Shown here in pieces: positions 16,411 to 24,443 of a stretch of 64,000 nucleotides of DNA. The first letter of the stretch is position 1, and each line of letters starts with the position of its first letter. The notes under the pieces are model-generated. The model was given only the letters and a program-made list of their open reading frames with translations, did not search any database and was not told where the DNA came from. The stretch is taken from assembly GCF_014212315.1 (NCBI RefSeq), contig NZ_JACKXE010000001.1:2294001-2358000 (forward strand). Direction: 5' to 3'. This stretch comes from Nocardioides luti (GTDB lineage Bacteria > Actinomycetota > Actinomycetes > Propionibacteriales > Nocardioidaceae). Made by a program: the position numbers and the translations under genes.

Positions 16411-17316
16411 TCAGCTAGCCCGCTCGACCAACCAGTCGAGCGCGGACGACGCGTGCCGCAGCACGGAGACGTGACCCTCGTCGGGGACGATCCGCAGCTC
16501 GGCGCCCGGGACCGTCGCGGCGAGCCAGCTGGCGTGGCCGGGCGGGATCATCCGGTCGGCGGCGCCGTGCAGGACCAGGGTCGGGGCCGCCACGTCCGCG
16601 ACGGCGAAGCCCCAGGGTGCGACGAGCGCCAGGTCGTCGTCGACGGCCGCGGCGGGGCCGGCGGCGATCGCGGGGCGGACGACCTCCATGAACCAGGCCC
16701 AGTCGCCTGCCAAGGCCTCGCCGTCGGCCGCGACGAAGCCCGGGTCCAGCTCCTCGTCGGCGTCCTCGAGCGCCTCGCGGGCGGCTCGTCCCGCGGCGGC
16801 TGCGCGCAGGGTGGCGACGCTGCCCTCGGCCATGCCGGCGAAGAAGTCGAGGCCGTCCGCGTCGTAGGGCGCCGGGCCGGACGCGCCCACGACGGCCTTC
16901 ACCCGCTCCCCGAGCAGGGCGGCGCAGGCCAGGGCGTGTGGGCCGCCGCCGGAGTGGCCGAAGGCCGCGAAGCGGTCGACACCGAGCGCGTCGAGCACCG
17001 CGGCGACGTCATCGGCTGCCGAGGCGATGCTGCGGCCGGGCGCGGGGGTGGAGCCGCCGTACCCCGGCCGGTCGTAGCCCAGCCAGCGCAGCCCCAGGCG
17101 CCGGGCGTCGGCGAAGAGCGGGCGCGGCGGGGTGCCGACGTTCGGCGTGCCGTGCAGCCACAGGACGGGCAGCAGCCCGTCCTCGCGCGCGCCGGTGTCG
17201 TAGGCGTGGAGCACCCGCCCGTCGGGCAGCGTCACGTCGGTCTCGGTCATGGAGGTCTGGGTCACGGGGGTCTCGCTCACGGGAGTAGGTCGGAGCCGGT
17301 CGGCGTCGTTCGACAT
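16411..17316 (-). CDS. Alpha/beta hydrolase
   Basis: A 301-residue alpha/beta hydrolase-fold enzyme. The oxyanion-hole motif is LWLHGTP (near residue 55), the nucleophile elbow GHSGGG (near 119-124, Ser nucleophile), the acid Asp in LHGAADRMIPP and the catalytic His in PDEGHVSVL. The substrate is unknown. It starts 9 bases after the stop of the ATPase gene on the same strand, so the two form an operon. A Thr/Ser-rich N-terminal tail (first 25 residues) precedes the domain; the ATG at 25 codons (MTETDV) is an alternative start. Confidence 0.8.
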   Translation of the reverse strand: MSNDADRLRPTPVSETPVTQTSMTETDVTLPDGRVLHAYDTGAREDGLLPVLWLHGTPNVGTPPRPLFADARRLGLRWLGYDRPGYGGSTPAPGRSIASAADDVAAVLDALGVDRFAAFGHSGGGPHALACAALLGERVKAVVGASGPAPYDADGLDFFAGMAEGSVATLRAAAAGRAAREALEDADEELDPGFVAADGEALAGDWAWFMEVVRPAIAAGPAAAVDDDLALVAPWGFAVADVAAPTLVLHGAADRMIPPGHASWLAATVPGAELRIVPDEGHVSVLRHASSALDWLVERAS

Positions 17317-17325
17317 GCCCGCGGG

Positions 17326-18540
17326 TCAGGCGTGCTCGCGGAGGTAGCGTCCGAAGTGCGGCACGGTGAAGGCGATCCGGCCGCGCTCGCCGGAGTAGAT
17401 CAGCCCCTTCTTCAGCAGCGCGTCGCGCGCCGGCGAGAGCGACTGCGGCTTCTTGTCGAGGGCGGCCGCGACGTCCGCGGTCGGGACGCTCTGGATGTCG
17501 TCGAGCTGCTCGTCGCCGCGCTCGGCGATGGCGACGGCGGCGTCGGCCATGGCGCGGAGGTACTCGCGCTCCCCCGGCGTGGCCCGCTCGTAGCGGCTGC
17601 CGAAGAAGCCGACCGCCAGCTCGCCCTCGGCCTCGGGGGCCGCGACCGCGACGTCCTCGGCGGTGATCGGCGAGCGCGGGGCCAGGTCCCACACGACCTT
17701 GCCGTAGGCCTGGATGAAGTAGGGGTAGCCTCCGGTCGCGGCGTACATCGCGGCCAGCGCCTCCTCGTCGTACGCCGCCTCCTCGCTCTCGGCCGGTGCG
17801 CTCAGCGCCCGGTCCGCCGCGTCGCGGGCGAGCCGGTCGATGCGCTGGTAGCGGAACAGCCGCTCGGAGTAGGACTTGCTCGCCGACAGCACCGCCGGGA
17901 GGTGCGGCAGGCCGGCACCCACGACGATGACGGGCAGGCCGGACTGGCTGATCTCGTGGCAGGCGGCGCACAGCGCGGAGATGTCGTCGGGTCCGAGGTC
18001 CTGCATCTCGTCGATGAAGATCGCCACGCCCTTGCCGAGGTCGGCCGCGAGGCCGCCCAGCTCGCTGAGCAGCTCGACCAGGTCGATCTCGATGTCGCCG
18101 GAGTCGGCCCGGCCGCGGACGGCCGGCACGTCGATGCCCGGGCTCCAGCGGTCGGCGAGCTTCGCGGCCGAGCCCGCCTCGCGCTGGGCGAAGGAGCGGA
18201 TCACGCCGAGGACGTGGTCGACGTCCTCGCTCTGCGGGTGGCCGAGCTCGCGCACGGCCTGGTGGAGCGCGCTGGACAGCGGGCGACGCAGCCCCTGGTC
18301 GGGCCGGGCCTCGAGCTTGCCGGTCCCCCACTGCTTGCGGACCGCGGCGGAGCGCAGCGCGTTGAGCAGCACGGTCTTGCCGACGCCGCGCAGGCCGGTG
18401 AGCACCAGGCTCCGCTCGGGGCGACCGTGCGCGACCCGCTCGAGCACCACGTCGAAGGCGCGGAGCTGGTCGTCGCGACCGGCGAGCTCGGGCGGGCGCT
18501 GGCCGGCGCCGGGGGCGTAGGGGTTCCTGATCGGGTCCAC
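17326..18540 (-). CDS. ATP-binding protein (AAA+/STAND-like, Orc1/Cdc6-type P-loop)
   Basis: A 404-residue ATPase. The Walker A motif is GLRGVGKT (49-56), Walker B is VAIFIDEMQD (172-181) and a sensor-1-like segment reads GLPVIVVGAGLPHL. The C-terminus (about 330-404) looks like a winged helix (TADVAAALDKKPQSLSPARD). Widely distributed in actinobacteria as an orphan ATPase of unknown task. The GTG start is supported by TACGGT six bases upstream. It is followed by the alpha/beta hydrolase in the same operon; no nuclease or toxin partner is evident. Confidence 0.8.
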   Translation of the reverse strand: MDPIRNPYAPGAGQRPPELAGRDDQLRAFDVVLERVAHGRPERSLVLTGLRGVGKTVLLNALRSAAVRKQWGTGKLEARPDQGLRRPLSSALHQAVRELGHPQSEDVDHVLGVIRSFAQREAGSAAKLADRWSPGIDVPAVRGRADSGDIEIDLVELLSELGGLAADLGKGVAIFIDEMQDLGPDDISALCAACHEISQSGLPVIVVGAGLPHLPAVLSASKSYSERLFRYQRIDRLARDAADRALSAPAESEEAAYDEEALAAMYAATGGYPYFIQAYGKVVWDLAPRSPITAEDVAVAAPEAEGELAVGFFGSRYERATPGEREYLRAMADAAVAIAERGDEQLDDIQSVPTADVAAALDKKPQSLSPARDALLKKGLIYSGERGRIAFTVPHFGRYLREHA

Positions 18541-18546
18541 GATCGG

Positions 18547-18552
18547 ACCGTA
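18547..18552 (-). promoter_or_regulatory. -10 hexamer of the ATPase-hydrolase operon
   Basis: TACGGT on the minus strand, six bases before the GTG at 18540. Confidence 0.4.
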
Positions 18553-18599
18553 TCCGGGAATCTAGCGAGATCCCTAGAGTGACGCGCCGAGGGCCAGCG

Positions 18600-18896
18600 T
18601 CAGGCGCCGGAGGCGATCCGCCGCACCGGCTGGGTGTCGTGCGGGCCGCGCCGGTCGCTGCGGCGCTGGCCGAGCGCGACGTCGTACGCCGTGTCGAGGC
18701 CCGACCGGAGCAGGTCGATCAGCTCGGGGACCTCGTCGACGGCGAGCCGGAAGGAGCCGGAGCAGACGTTCTCGCGCCACAGCGACAGCACGACCATCCC
18801 CGACTCGTGGTGCCACGAGACCCGCATCGCGCGGTCGGTCCCGCGGGCGTCGAGGAAGATCGACCCCGCCTCCGGGAGCGGACGCGCGGTGGGCAT
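18600..18896 (-). CDS. Hypothetical 98-residue protein
   Basis: I do not recognise this family with certainty. It has a compact N-terminal segment MRVSWHHESGMVVLSLWREN followed by CSGSFRLAVDEVPELIDLL, a predicted beta-rich then helical fold, and a basic disordered tail (RRSDRRGPHDTQPVRR). Codon use and GC pattern are those of a genuine gene. ATG at 18896 with CAGAAT six bases upstream. It lies between the ATPase gene (59 bases downstream) and the divergently transcribed glycosylase gene. Confidence 0.6.
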   Translation of the reverse strand: MPTARPLPEAGSIFLDARGTDRAMRVSWHHESGMVVLSLWRENVCSGSFRLAVDEVPELIDLLRSGLDTAYDVALGQRRSDRRGPHDTQPVRRIASGA

Positions 18897-18967
18897 GGGG
18901 CCATTCTGCCCCCGGGTGCGCCCGACCGGTAGCGATCTCGACGAGCCCGCTGCGCGGGGAGAGTGCC

Positions 18968-18973
18968 TAGGAT
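18968..18973 (+). promoter_or_regulatory. -10 hexamer of the Fpg/Nei gene
   Basis: TAGGAT six bases before the GTG at 18980. Confidence 0.5.
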
Positions 18974-18979
18974 GACCCC

Positions 18980-19846
18980 GTGCCCGAGCTCCCCGAGGTG
19001 GAAGCCCTGGCCCTGGACCTGAAGGGCCGGCTCACCGACCGCGCGATCGTGAAGATCCACGTCGCGGCGTTCAGCGCCCTCAAGACCTTCGACCCGCCGC
19101 TCTCGGCGCTCGAGGGGACGATGGTCGACGACGTGACGCGGCACGGGAAGTACCTCGACGTGCACGCCTCCGGGCTGCACCTCGTGCTGCACCTGGCCCG
19201 GGCCGGCTGGATCCGCTGGCGCGACGAGGTGCCGACGATCCCGCCCAAGCCCAGCAACAAGAACCCGCTCGCCGTCCGGGTCGTGCTCGACAACGGCGCC
19301 GGCCTCGACATCACCGAGGCGGGCACCAAGAAGAGCCTGGCGATGTACGTCGTGCGCCGGCCCGACGACGTGCCCGGCCTCGCCAGCCTGGGCCCCGACC
19401 CGATGACCGACGCGTTCACGATCGAGGTGCTGGCCGACATCCTCCAGCGTGAGGGCCGCAAGCAGATCAAGGGCGTGCTGCGCCACCAGGGCACGATCGC
19501 CGGGATCGGCAACGCCTACTCCGACGAGCTCCTGCACGCCGCGAAGCTGTCGCCGTTCAAGCCGGCCAACAGCCTGACCGACGCCGAACTGCAGACGTTG
19601 TACGCCGCCATCCGCGACGTCCTGGGCGACGCGGTCGCCCGCTCCAGCGGCCTCGCGATGAGCGAGCTCAAGGGCGAGAAGAAGTCCCACCTCAACGTGC
19701 ACGCGCAGACCGGCAAGCCCTGCCCGGTGTGCGGGGACATCGTGCGCGAGGTGTCGTTCGCGGACTCGAGCCTGCAGTACTGCCCCACCTGCCAGACCAA
19801 CGGCAAGCCGCTCGCCGACCGGCGGATGAGCAAGCTCCTCAAGTAG
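18980..19846 (+). CDS. Fpg/Nei family DNA glycosylase
   Basis: A 288-residue base-excision repair enzyme that removes oxidised bases and nicks the abasic site. The mature N-terminus PELPEVE supplies the catalytic Pro2/Glu3. The helix-two-turn-helix is in LRHQGTIAGIGNAYSDELLHAAKLSP. The C-terminal zinc finger is CPVC...CPTC followed by QTNGKPLADRR. The usual finger ends in a QR-type arginine, and here DRR fits. It is an actinobacterial subgroup whose preference (8-oxoguanine or pyrimidines) cannot be told from sequence. GTG 18980 is fixed by the need for Pro at position 2. Confidence 0.92.
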   Translation: MPELPEVEALALDLKGRLTDRAIVKIHVAAFSALKTFDPPLSALEGTMVDDVTRHGKYLDVHASGLHLVLHLARAGWIRWRDEVPTIPPKPSNKNPLAVRVVLDNGAGLDITEAGTKKSLAMYVVRRPDDVPGLASLGPDPMTDAFTIEVLADILQREGRKQIKGVLRHQGTIAGIGNAYSDELLHAAKLSPFKPANSLTDAELQTLYAAIRDVLGDAVARSSGLAMSELKGEKKSHLNVHAQTGKPCPVCGDIVREVSFADSSLQYCPTCQTNGKPLADRRMSKLLK

Positions 19847-19858
19847 ACGAGAGATCCC

Positions 19859-20194
19859 ATGAACCAGGTCCCCAGCGTCAGCGTCGAGCAGGTCCCGACC
19901 CCTCTCCCGGAGGGGCTGGCGGTCCTCGACGTGCGCGAGGACGTCGAGTGGGACCACGGGCACATCGAGGGTGCGGTGCACGTGCCGCTGATGGAGCTGC
20001 CGCAGCGCCTCGACGAGGTGCCGGTCGGCCAGGTCCTCGTGGTCTGCAAGATCGGCGGCCGCTCGGCCCAGGCCACGGGCTACCTCGTGCAGCAGGGCAT
20101 CGACGCGGTCAACCTCGACGGTGGGATGGTCGAGTGGGCGGCCGCGGGCCGCGACTTCGTGAGCGAGTCGGGGGCCGACCCCCGGGTCGTCTGA
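19859..20194 (+). CDS. Rhodanese-like sulfurtransferase
   Basis: A 111-residue single-domain rhodanese. VLDVREDVEWDHGHIEGAVHVPL is the N-terminal half, and the active-site loop is CKIGGRS (Cys near residue 63), long enough for sulfur transfer; GYLVQQGIDAVNLDGGMVEW closes the fold. It starts 12 bases after the glycosylase stop, so it is probably co-transcribed. The stop codon lies in the loop of a strong terminator hairpin. Confidence 0.88.
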   Translation: MNQVPSVSVEQVPTPLPEGLAVLDVREDVEWDHGHIEGAVHVPLMELPQRLDEVPVGQVLVVCKIGGRSAQATGYLVQQGIDAVNLDGGMVEWAAAGRDFVSESGADPRVV

Positions 20195-20212
20195 CCCGGG
20201 AGCGGCCCCCGA
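20168..20212. terminator. Nested two-stem terminator between convergent genes
   Basis: Outer stem TCGGGGGCCG (20168-20177) with CGGCCCCCGA (20203-20212); inner stem CCCGGGTC (20181-20188) with GACCCGGG (20193-20200) and a 4-base loop that includes part of the rhodanese stop codon. A second small hairpin, CCTGAG-GA-CTCAGG, lies at 20222-20235 just before the lipoprotein stop. Confidence 0.8.
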
Positions 20213-20235
20213 CCGTGCCTGCCTGAGGACTCAGG

Positions 20236-20628
20236 TCACGAGCAGGTCTTCGTCTGGTAGTCGTTGAAGGCCTTCTCCTGCGCCTTCTCGTCCTTGCTGA
20301 GGTCGTCGGTGAGCTTGGTGATCTCCTCCTCCGACGCGTCGTCCGGGAGGTCCTTGATCAGCTTGATGGTCAGCTCGAAGCCCTTGCGGGCGTCCTCGGA
20401 GATGCCCTTCGGGGTCCCGGTCTCCTCGATCTTGTCGCCGGCCTTCTTGAGGGCCTTGACGATGTCGGCGTCCTTGGCGTCCTCGCCGAGCTGGGTGAAG
20501 TCCTTCTCGATCGCGGCGAAGTTCGCGCAGAAGTCCTTCACGGACGCGTCCTCGGGGGCACCCCCACCGCAGCCTGCGGTCGTTCCGGCCACCAGCGCCA
20601 GGGTGGCGGCGAGCAGGGTCAGCTTCAT
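20236..20628 (-). CDS. Small secreted lipoprotein
   Basis: A 130-residue lipoprotein. The signal peptide MKLTLLAATLALVAGTTAGC ends in a lipobox (T-A-G-C, Cys20). The mature part is acidic and helical (KDFCANFAAIEKDFTQLGED, then ITKLTDDLSKDEKAQEKAF) with two more cysteines (near residues 34 and 129) that may pair. The function is unknown; similar small four-helix lipoproteins are common in Nocardioides. ATG 20628 is chosen because GAGGAG sits just upstream and it begins the signal peptide. Confidence 0.75.
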   Translation of the reverse strand: MKLTLLAATLALVAGTTAGCGGGAPEDASVKDFCANFAAIEKDFTQLGEDAKDADIVKALKKAGDKIEETGTPKGISEDARKGFELTIKLIKDLPDDASEEEITKLTDDLSKDEKAQEKAFNDYQTKTCS

Positions 20629-20683
20629 GAATGTCTCCTCTTGTCGGTCCGTCTCGAGGTCACCCTGCCCCATGGCAGCGCAT

Positions 20684-21373
20684 TCATGCATCGGTGGACG
20701 CGTCGAACAGCGCGGCGGTCTTGACCGCCAGGGTCACCGGGAGCCGGCGCAGGTACGCCGCCCGCGACAGCTCCACCACGCCGAGGCTCGCCAGGTGCGG
20801 GGTCGACCACTGCACGTCGACGATCCGGTCCGCGGCCCGGTCGTCGCGCAGGCCCTCGACCAGGCCCACCAGGGCGACCTTCGAGGCGTCCCGCTCGCGG
20901 TGGAACATCGACTCGCCCGCGAAGAGCCCGCCGACGGCCACGCCGTACAACCCCCCGACGAGGCGGCCGTCGCGCCAGGCCTCGACCGAGTGCGCCCAGC
21001 CGAGCTCGTGCAGGCGGAGGTACGCCGCGCGGATGTCGGCGTCGATCCAGCCGGAGTCCCGCGACGGGTCGGCGCAGGCGTCGACGACCTCCTCGAAGGC
21101 CGTGTCGACGCGGATCTCGTGGTCCCGGCAGGAGCGGCGCAGCGAGCGCGAGACGACCAGCCGGTCGAGCGGGAGGACCCCGCGGCGGACCGGTGAGAAC
21201 CAGTACATCGGGTCGCCCGGGGTGCCCGACGGCATCGGGAACAGGCCCCGGCGGTACGCCGCCAGCAGGGTGCCCGGCTCCAGGTCGGCGCCGATCGCCA
21301 CGAGGTCGTCGTCGGCGTCGAACGCCGCGGCCTCCCCGAAGGACCAGGCGGAGGGCGGGGGCTCGACGGGCAC
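20684..21373 (-). CDS. aat: Leucyl/phenylalanyl-tRNA-protein transferase
   Basis: Adds Leu or Phe to N-terminal Arg/Lys of proteins, marking them for ClpS/ClpAP. The 229-residue protein has the family blocks AYRRGLFPMPSG, MYWFSPVRRGVLPLD, GWIDADIRAAYLRLHELGWAHS, GGLYGVAVGGLFAGESMFHRE and WSTPHLASLGVVELSRAAYL. The GTG at 21373 is preferred over the one at 21382 because TACGGT lies seven bases before it. It is the first gene of its strand here; the lipoprotein gene follows 55 bases downstream. Confidence 0.93.
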   Translation of the reverse strand: MPVEPPPSAWSFGEAAAFDADDDLVAIGADLEPGTLLAAYRRGLFPMPSGTPGDPMYWFSPVRRGVLPLDRLVVSRSLRRSCRDHEIRVDTAFEEVVDACADPSRDSGWIDADIRAAYLRLHELGWAHSVEAWRDGRLVGGLYGVAVGGLFAGESMFHRERDASKVALVGLVEGLRDDRAADRIVDVQWSTPHLASLGVVELSRAAYLRRLPVTLAVKTAALFDASTDA

Positions 21374-21380
21374 GGCGCCC

Positions 21381-21386
21381 ACCGTA
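21381..21386 (-). promoter_or_regulatory. -10 hexamer of aat
   Basis: TACGGT on the minus strand, seven bases before GTG 21373. Confidence 0.4.
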
Positions 21387-21433
21387 GTGGCCGCCCGCGG
21401 GCGGAGACGCGGCCGTTCCTGTGGGCCCGTAAG

Positions 21434-21439
21434 TACGCT
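21434..21439 (+). promoter_or_regulatory. -10 hexamer of the EcsC gene
   Basis: TACGCT six bases before the ATG at 21446. Confidence 0.45.
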
Positions 21440-21445
21440 GGCGCC

Positions 21446-22126
21446 ATGAGTGTGAAGAGCAACGTCGGCAAGCGCCTGGCGCCACGCATCACGAGCCTGG
21501 CCCCCGACCTCACGACCTCCTTCGTGCGCGAGGCACTGAACCGCGCCATCCTCGGCGCCGGTCCGCTGCCCGCCGCCGCGAAGGCCGCCGACAAGCAGCT
21601 CGCCGAGCAGAAGGGCGACGTCGGCAAGGCCGTCCACGAGGTGATCGAGAACCACGTCCGCTACGCCGGCGCCCAGGGCTTCGTCACCAACATCGGCGGC
21701 CTGGTCACCGCGGCCCTCACGATCCCGACGAACATCACCGGCCTGGCGCTGATCCAGTGCCGGATGGTCGCGGGCATCGCGCACCTGCGCGGCTACGACC
21801 TGCAGGACCCGCGGGTCCGCAACGCGATCCTGACCTGCATCCTCGGCGAGGACTCGGTCAACTCGCTCGTGAAGAAGAAGAAGCTCCCGGCCCCGCCGAT
21901 GGCGCTCGCCACGGCACCGGCGCACGACCCCGACCTGGACCGGATCATCTCCGCCGAGGTCGCCTCCGAGCTGATCACCAAGGTCGCCGGCAAGCGCCTG
22001 GCGATGACGGTCGGGCGCCGGGTCCCGGTGGTCGGCGGTGTCGTCGGAGCGGGGGCTGACGGCTACGCCACCTGGCGGATCGGCCGCTACGCCGACCGCG
22101 AGCTCCTGCCGCGCAGCACGCGGTAG
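21446..22126 (+). CDS. EcsC family protein
   Basis: A 226-residue protein of the EcsC family, named after the third gene of the Bacillus ecs ABC-transporter locus; the function is unknown. The central hydrophobic region FVTNIGGLVTAALTIPTNITGLALIQCRMVAGIAHLRGYDL is the family core, followed by VRNAILTCILGEDSVNSL and a C-terminal glycine-rich hydrophobic patch VPVVGGVVGAGADGYATW. No ABC transporter is adjacent. Its last 40 bases overlap the convergent sulfotransferase-like gene. Confidence 0.8.
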   Translation: MSVKSNVGKRLAPRITSLAPDLTTSFVREALNRAILGAGPLPAAAKAADKQLAEQKGDVGKAVHEVIENHVRYAGAQGFVTNIGGLVTAALTIPTNITGLALIQCRMVAGIAHLRGYDLQDPRVRNAILTCILGEDSVNSLVKKKKLPAPPMALATAPAHDPDLDRIISAEVASELITKVAGKRLAMTVGRRVPVVGGVVGAGADGYATWRIGRYADRELLPRSTR

Positions 22127-23301
22127 GCCTTGAGGGCGCGCCGGCCGGTGCTGCCGTCCTGCAGGCGGCGTACGAGCTTCTCGCGCCAGCGGTAGGTCGG
22201 GCGCAGGTAGGACCGCTCGAGCGCGAGCTGGGTGTCGCGCAGCTCGGCGGAGAGCCGGCCCTCGACGCCGCGCAGCCGCGCGGTCTCGAGGAGCAGCGCC
22301 CGGATGGCGTCGACGGCCGCGCCCGCGACCTGCTTGTTGTTCGGGCGGTCGGGGTCCGCCCAGTCCGCGAGCGGGGCCGGGCCGGCCAGGTCGTCCAGGT
22401 CGCCGACGACGTCGTACCCGCGCTTCTCGACCTCGGCGCGCCACGACGCCGCGACCTCCTGCGCCCACGGGTGGACGTCGGGCGGCAGGGCCAGGCGCGG
22501 TGAGGCGGTGCGCTGCGACAGCGTCTGGTGGGCGAGCAGCTCGCGCACCAGCGGCCGGTAGTCCGGCGGGTCGATGACCCGGTTGGCGGCCAGGTTGATG
22601 CGGCGCACGAGCGCCGTCTCGGGGACGCCGAGCGAGGGGTTGACCCGCTCCGCCTCGAGGTCGAGCTCGATGCCCTCCAGCCCGAACGCCCGGCTGAAGC
22701 GCTCCCAGAGCAGCTGCGGCGGGCCACCGGGCGGCGGCACGGTCACGAGGTGGACGCGGTCCGGAGGCAGGTCGCCGCCCCAACGGTCGAGGATGTCCGG
22801 CACCTCCTGGACGCCCCAGAACCACGACGACAGCCGGCTCTCGCGCAGCGGGTCGCGGATCTCCTCGAGGAAGCGCTGGTAGCTGATCACGCTGCGGTGC
22901 TTGACGTTCTCCTGCCACTCGGCCGGGATCTGGCGGACCAGGTCGCGCACCGAGAGGATCACGTGGACCTCGGTGCCGTCCTCGTGGCCCAGCGACGCGA
23001 GCGCGCGGGCCACCTGCGAGCGGGACGCGGTCGCGAGGATCTCGTGGCTGATGATCGAGGTGCCGCGGGCACGGCGCACCTCGCCGGCGAGCCGGTCCCA
23101 GGCACCGACCGCCTCGGTCTCGAGCCCGCCCCACGGCAGCCGCATCAGGTCGAGCGCGGCCAGGAAGTGCGCGTCGAAGCGGTCGGCCGGGTAGTGCAGG
23201 CCGTGCGCGAGCAGCAGGCGACGGTTCCGGAACAGCACGTCCTGGAGGTACGACGTGCCGGTCTTGGGGGTGCCGACGTGCAGGAGGACCCGCTTCGTCA
23301 C
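22087..23301 (-). CDS. Sulfotransferase-like P-loop protein (third of three)
   Basis: A 404-residue protein. LLHVGTPKTGTSYLQD (residues 6-21) matches the 5'-phosphosulfate-binding PSB loop of PAPS sulfotransferases, and HVILSVRDLVRQIPAEWQ resembles the 3'-phosphate-binding strand and helix (S/R-x-D/P). The C-terminus has a GYDVVGDLDDL block shared with its two upstream neighbours, then a unique basic tail (YRWREKLVRRLQ). The acceptor is unknown; a cell-surface glycan or lipid is a guess. The GTG overlaps the upstream stop by four bases. Its 3' end overlaps the EcsC gene by 40 bases. Confidence 0.7.
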   Translation of the reverse strand: MTKRVLLHVGTPKTGTSYLQDVLFRNRRLLLAHGLHYPADRFDAHFLAALDLMRLPWGGLETEAVGAWDRLAGEVRRARGTSIISHEILATASRSQVARALASLGHEDGTEVHVILSVRDLVRQIPAEWQENVKHRSVISYQRFLEEIRDPLRESRLSSWFWGVQEVPDILDRWGGDLPPDRVHLVTVPPPGGPPQLLWERFSRAFGLEGIELDLEAERVNPSLGVPETALVRRINLAANRVIDPPDYRPLVRELLAHQTLSQRTASPRLALPPDVHPWAQEVAASWRAEVEKRGYDVVGDLDDLAGPAPLADWADPDRPNNKQVAGAAVDAIRALLLETARLRGVEGRLSAELRDTQLALERSYLRPTYRWREKLVRRLQDGSTGRRALKAYRVLRGRSSRSA

Positions 23302-24443
23302 ATCCGCTCCTTGCCGTCGTCCGGGGCGCCCACACGCCCGCCGTCCAGCAGGAACCTGATCGCCAGCGCGAGGGTGCCCTCGTCGGACGGGACCGCGCCG
23401 GGGTCCCCCGCGGGGGCCCGTGCCGGCAGCAGCGTGTCCAGGTCGCCGTGGACAGCGTAACCAGCACGGCCGAGGTCGTCGCGCATCCGGGCGCCACGGC
23501 GTCGCAGCCAGCCGGCGTGCCGGGCGGGCACACCGAGCGCCGGTCCGTCGTGGGCGGCCAGCAGCGGGCGCAGGGTGTCGCGGAGCAGCACCTGGCAGGG
23601 CTCGCGGAGGACCAGCAGGCGCAGGACGGCGCCGACCCGGCGGGCCAGGTCGGTCGCGTCGGCCGAGACCGGCGGCGCAGGCGTGAAGCCACGGCGTACG
23701 CCGACCAGGCGCGGGAGCGCGGCAGGATCGAGCACGATCCGCACGCGGTCGGCGCCGACCCGCCCGCTCCAGGCCCGGGCCTGGCGCACGAGGTCGACCG
23801 AGCGGGGCACCTGGTTGCGCCGGGCCAGGGTGGCGACCCAGTCGGGCCACGGCGGCGCCCCCTCGTCGAAGCACAGCGACGTCCAGGCGTCGACGAGCAT
23901 CCGGTCCAGGTGGGTGCCCGTCACCAGGATCACCGAGCCGCGCCCGCCCGGCGGCCGGCCGCGGGCGACCAGCTGGGCGCGGACGGGGTCGGCGATCTCG
24001 GGGTCGCCGACGACCCGGTAGCGCGTCCGCCACGGACGGAGGCGGGCCACGCGTGGCTCCGGCGGCTCGCCGAGCGCGACGACGTCCTCGGCCACCAGGC
24101 CGGTGGCCACGCGGAGCAGCTCGTCGGCCGACAGGTCACCCGGGTCCACGGGCGGCGGGCCGAAGGCGCGCGGCGCCATCCCGCCCACGAGCTCGAGGTC
24201 CGGACGGCCGCGGCCGGGTGCGGAGGCGGCGAGCACCCGCTCGACGAGCACCGGGCCGGGGCGCCCGGCGACGTTGAGCCGGCGCAGCAGCTCGAGCTGC
24301 TGGGCACCGGGCACCACCCGGCCCGCAGGCTCGGCGGCGTCGCTCCAGTCCAGCCAGGGCGTCGTCCCCCCGGCCCGCAGGTGGGCGACCCAGCCCCAGG
24401 CGCGGCGGACGCCGGGCGTGAGCTGGTCCGGCGCCGGCGTCAC
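23298..24443 (-). CDS. Divergent sulfotransferase-like paralogue lacking the P-loop
   Basis: A 381-residue protein of unknown function between two sulfotransferase-like genes. Residues about 190-370 align by eye with both neighbours: VILVTGTHLDRMLVDAW against their VILSVRDLVRQIPAEW, GADRVRIVLDP against PPDRVHLVTVP, and RAGYAVHGDLDTLLP against RGYDVVGDLDDL. The PKTGTSYLQ nucleotide-binding loop is absent; the first 180 residues are an unrelated Pro/Gly-rich region (WVAHLRAGGTTPWLDWSDAA). It is probably not a sulfotransferase itself. It overlaps both neighbours by four bases (GTGA), so the three proteins should be made together. Confidence 0.6.
   Translation of the reverse strand: MTPAPDQLTPGVRRAWGWVAHLRAGGTTPWLDWSDAAEPAGRVVPGAQQLELLRRLNVAGRPGPVLVERVLAASAPGRGRPDLELVGGMAPRAFGPPPVDPGDLSADELLRVATGLVAEDVVALGEPPEPRVARLRPWRTRYRVVGDPEIADPVRAQLVARGRPPGGRGSVILVTGTHLDRMLVDAWTSLCFDEGAPPWPDWVATLARRNQVPRSVDLVRQARAWSGRVGADRVRIVLDPAALPRLVGVRRGFTPAPPVSADATDLARRVGAVLRLLVLREPCQVLLRDTLRPLLAAHDGPALGVPARHAGWLRRRGARMRDDLGRAGYAVHGDLDTLLPARAPAGDPGAVPSDEGTLALAIRFLLDGGRVGAPDDGKERM

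Noticed and set aside
18935..18962. Further copy of a dispersed repeat (GATCTCGACGAGCCCGCTGC)
   Set aside because: Resembles actinobacterial dispersed repeats but has only one recognisable arm and no match elsewhere in the window, so it is not called.
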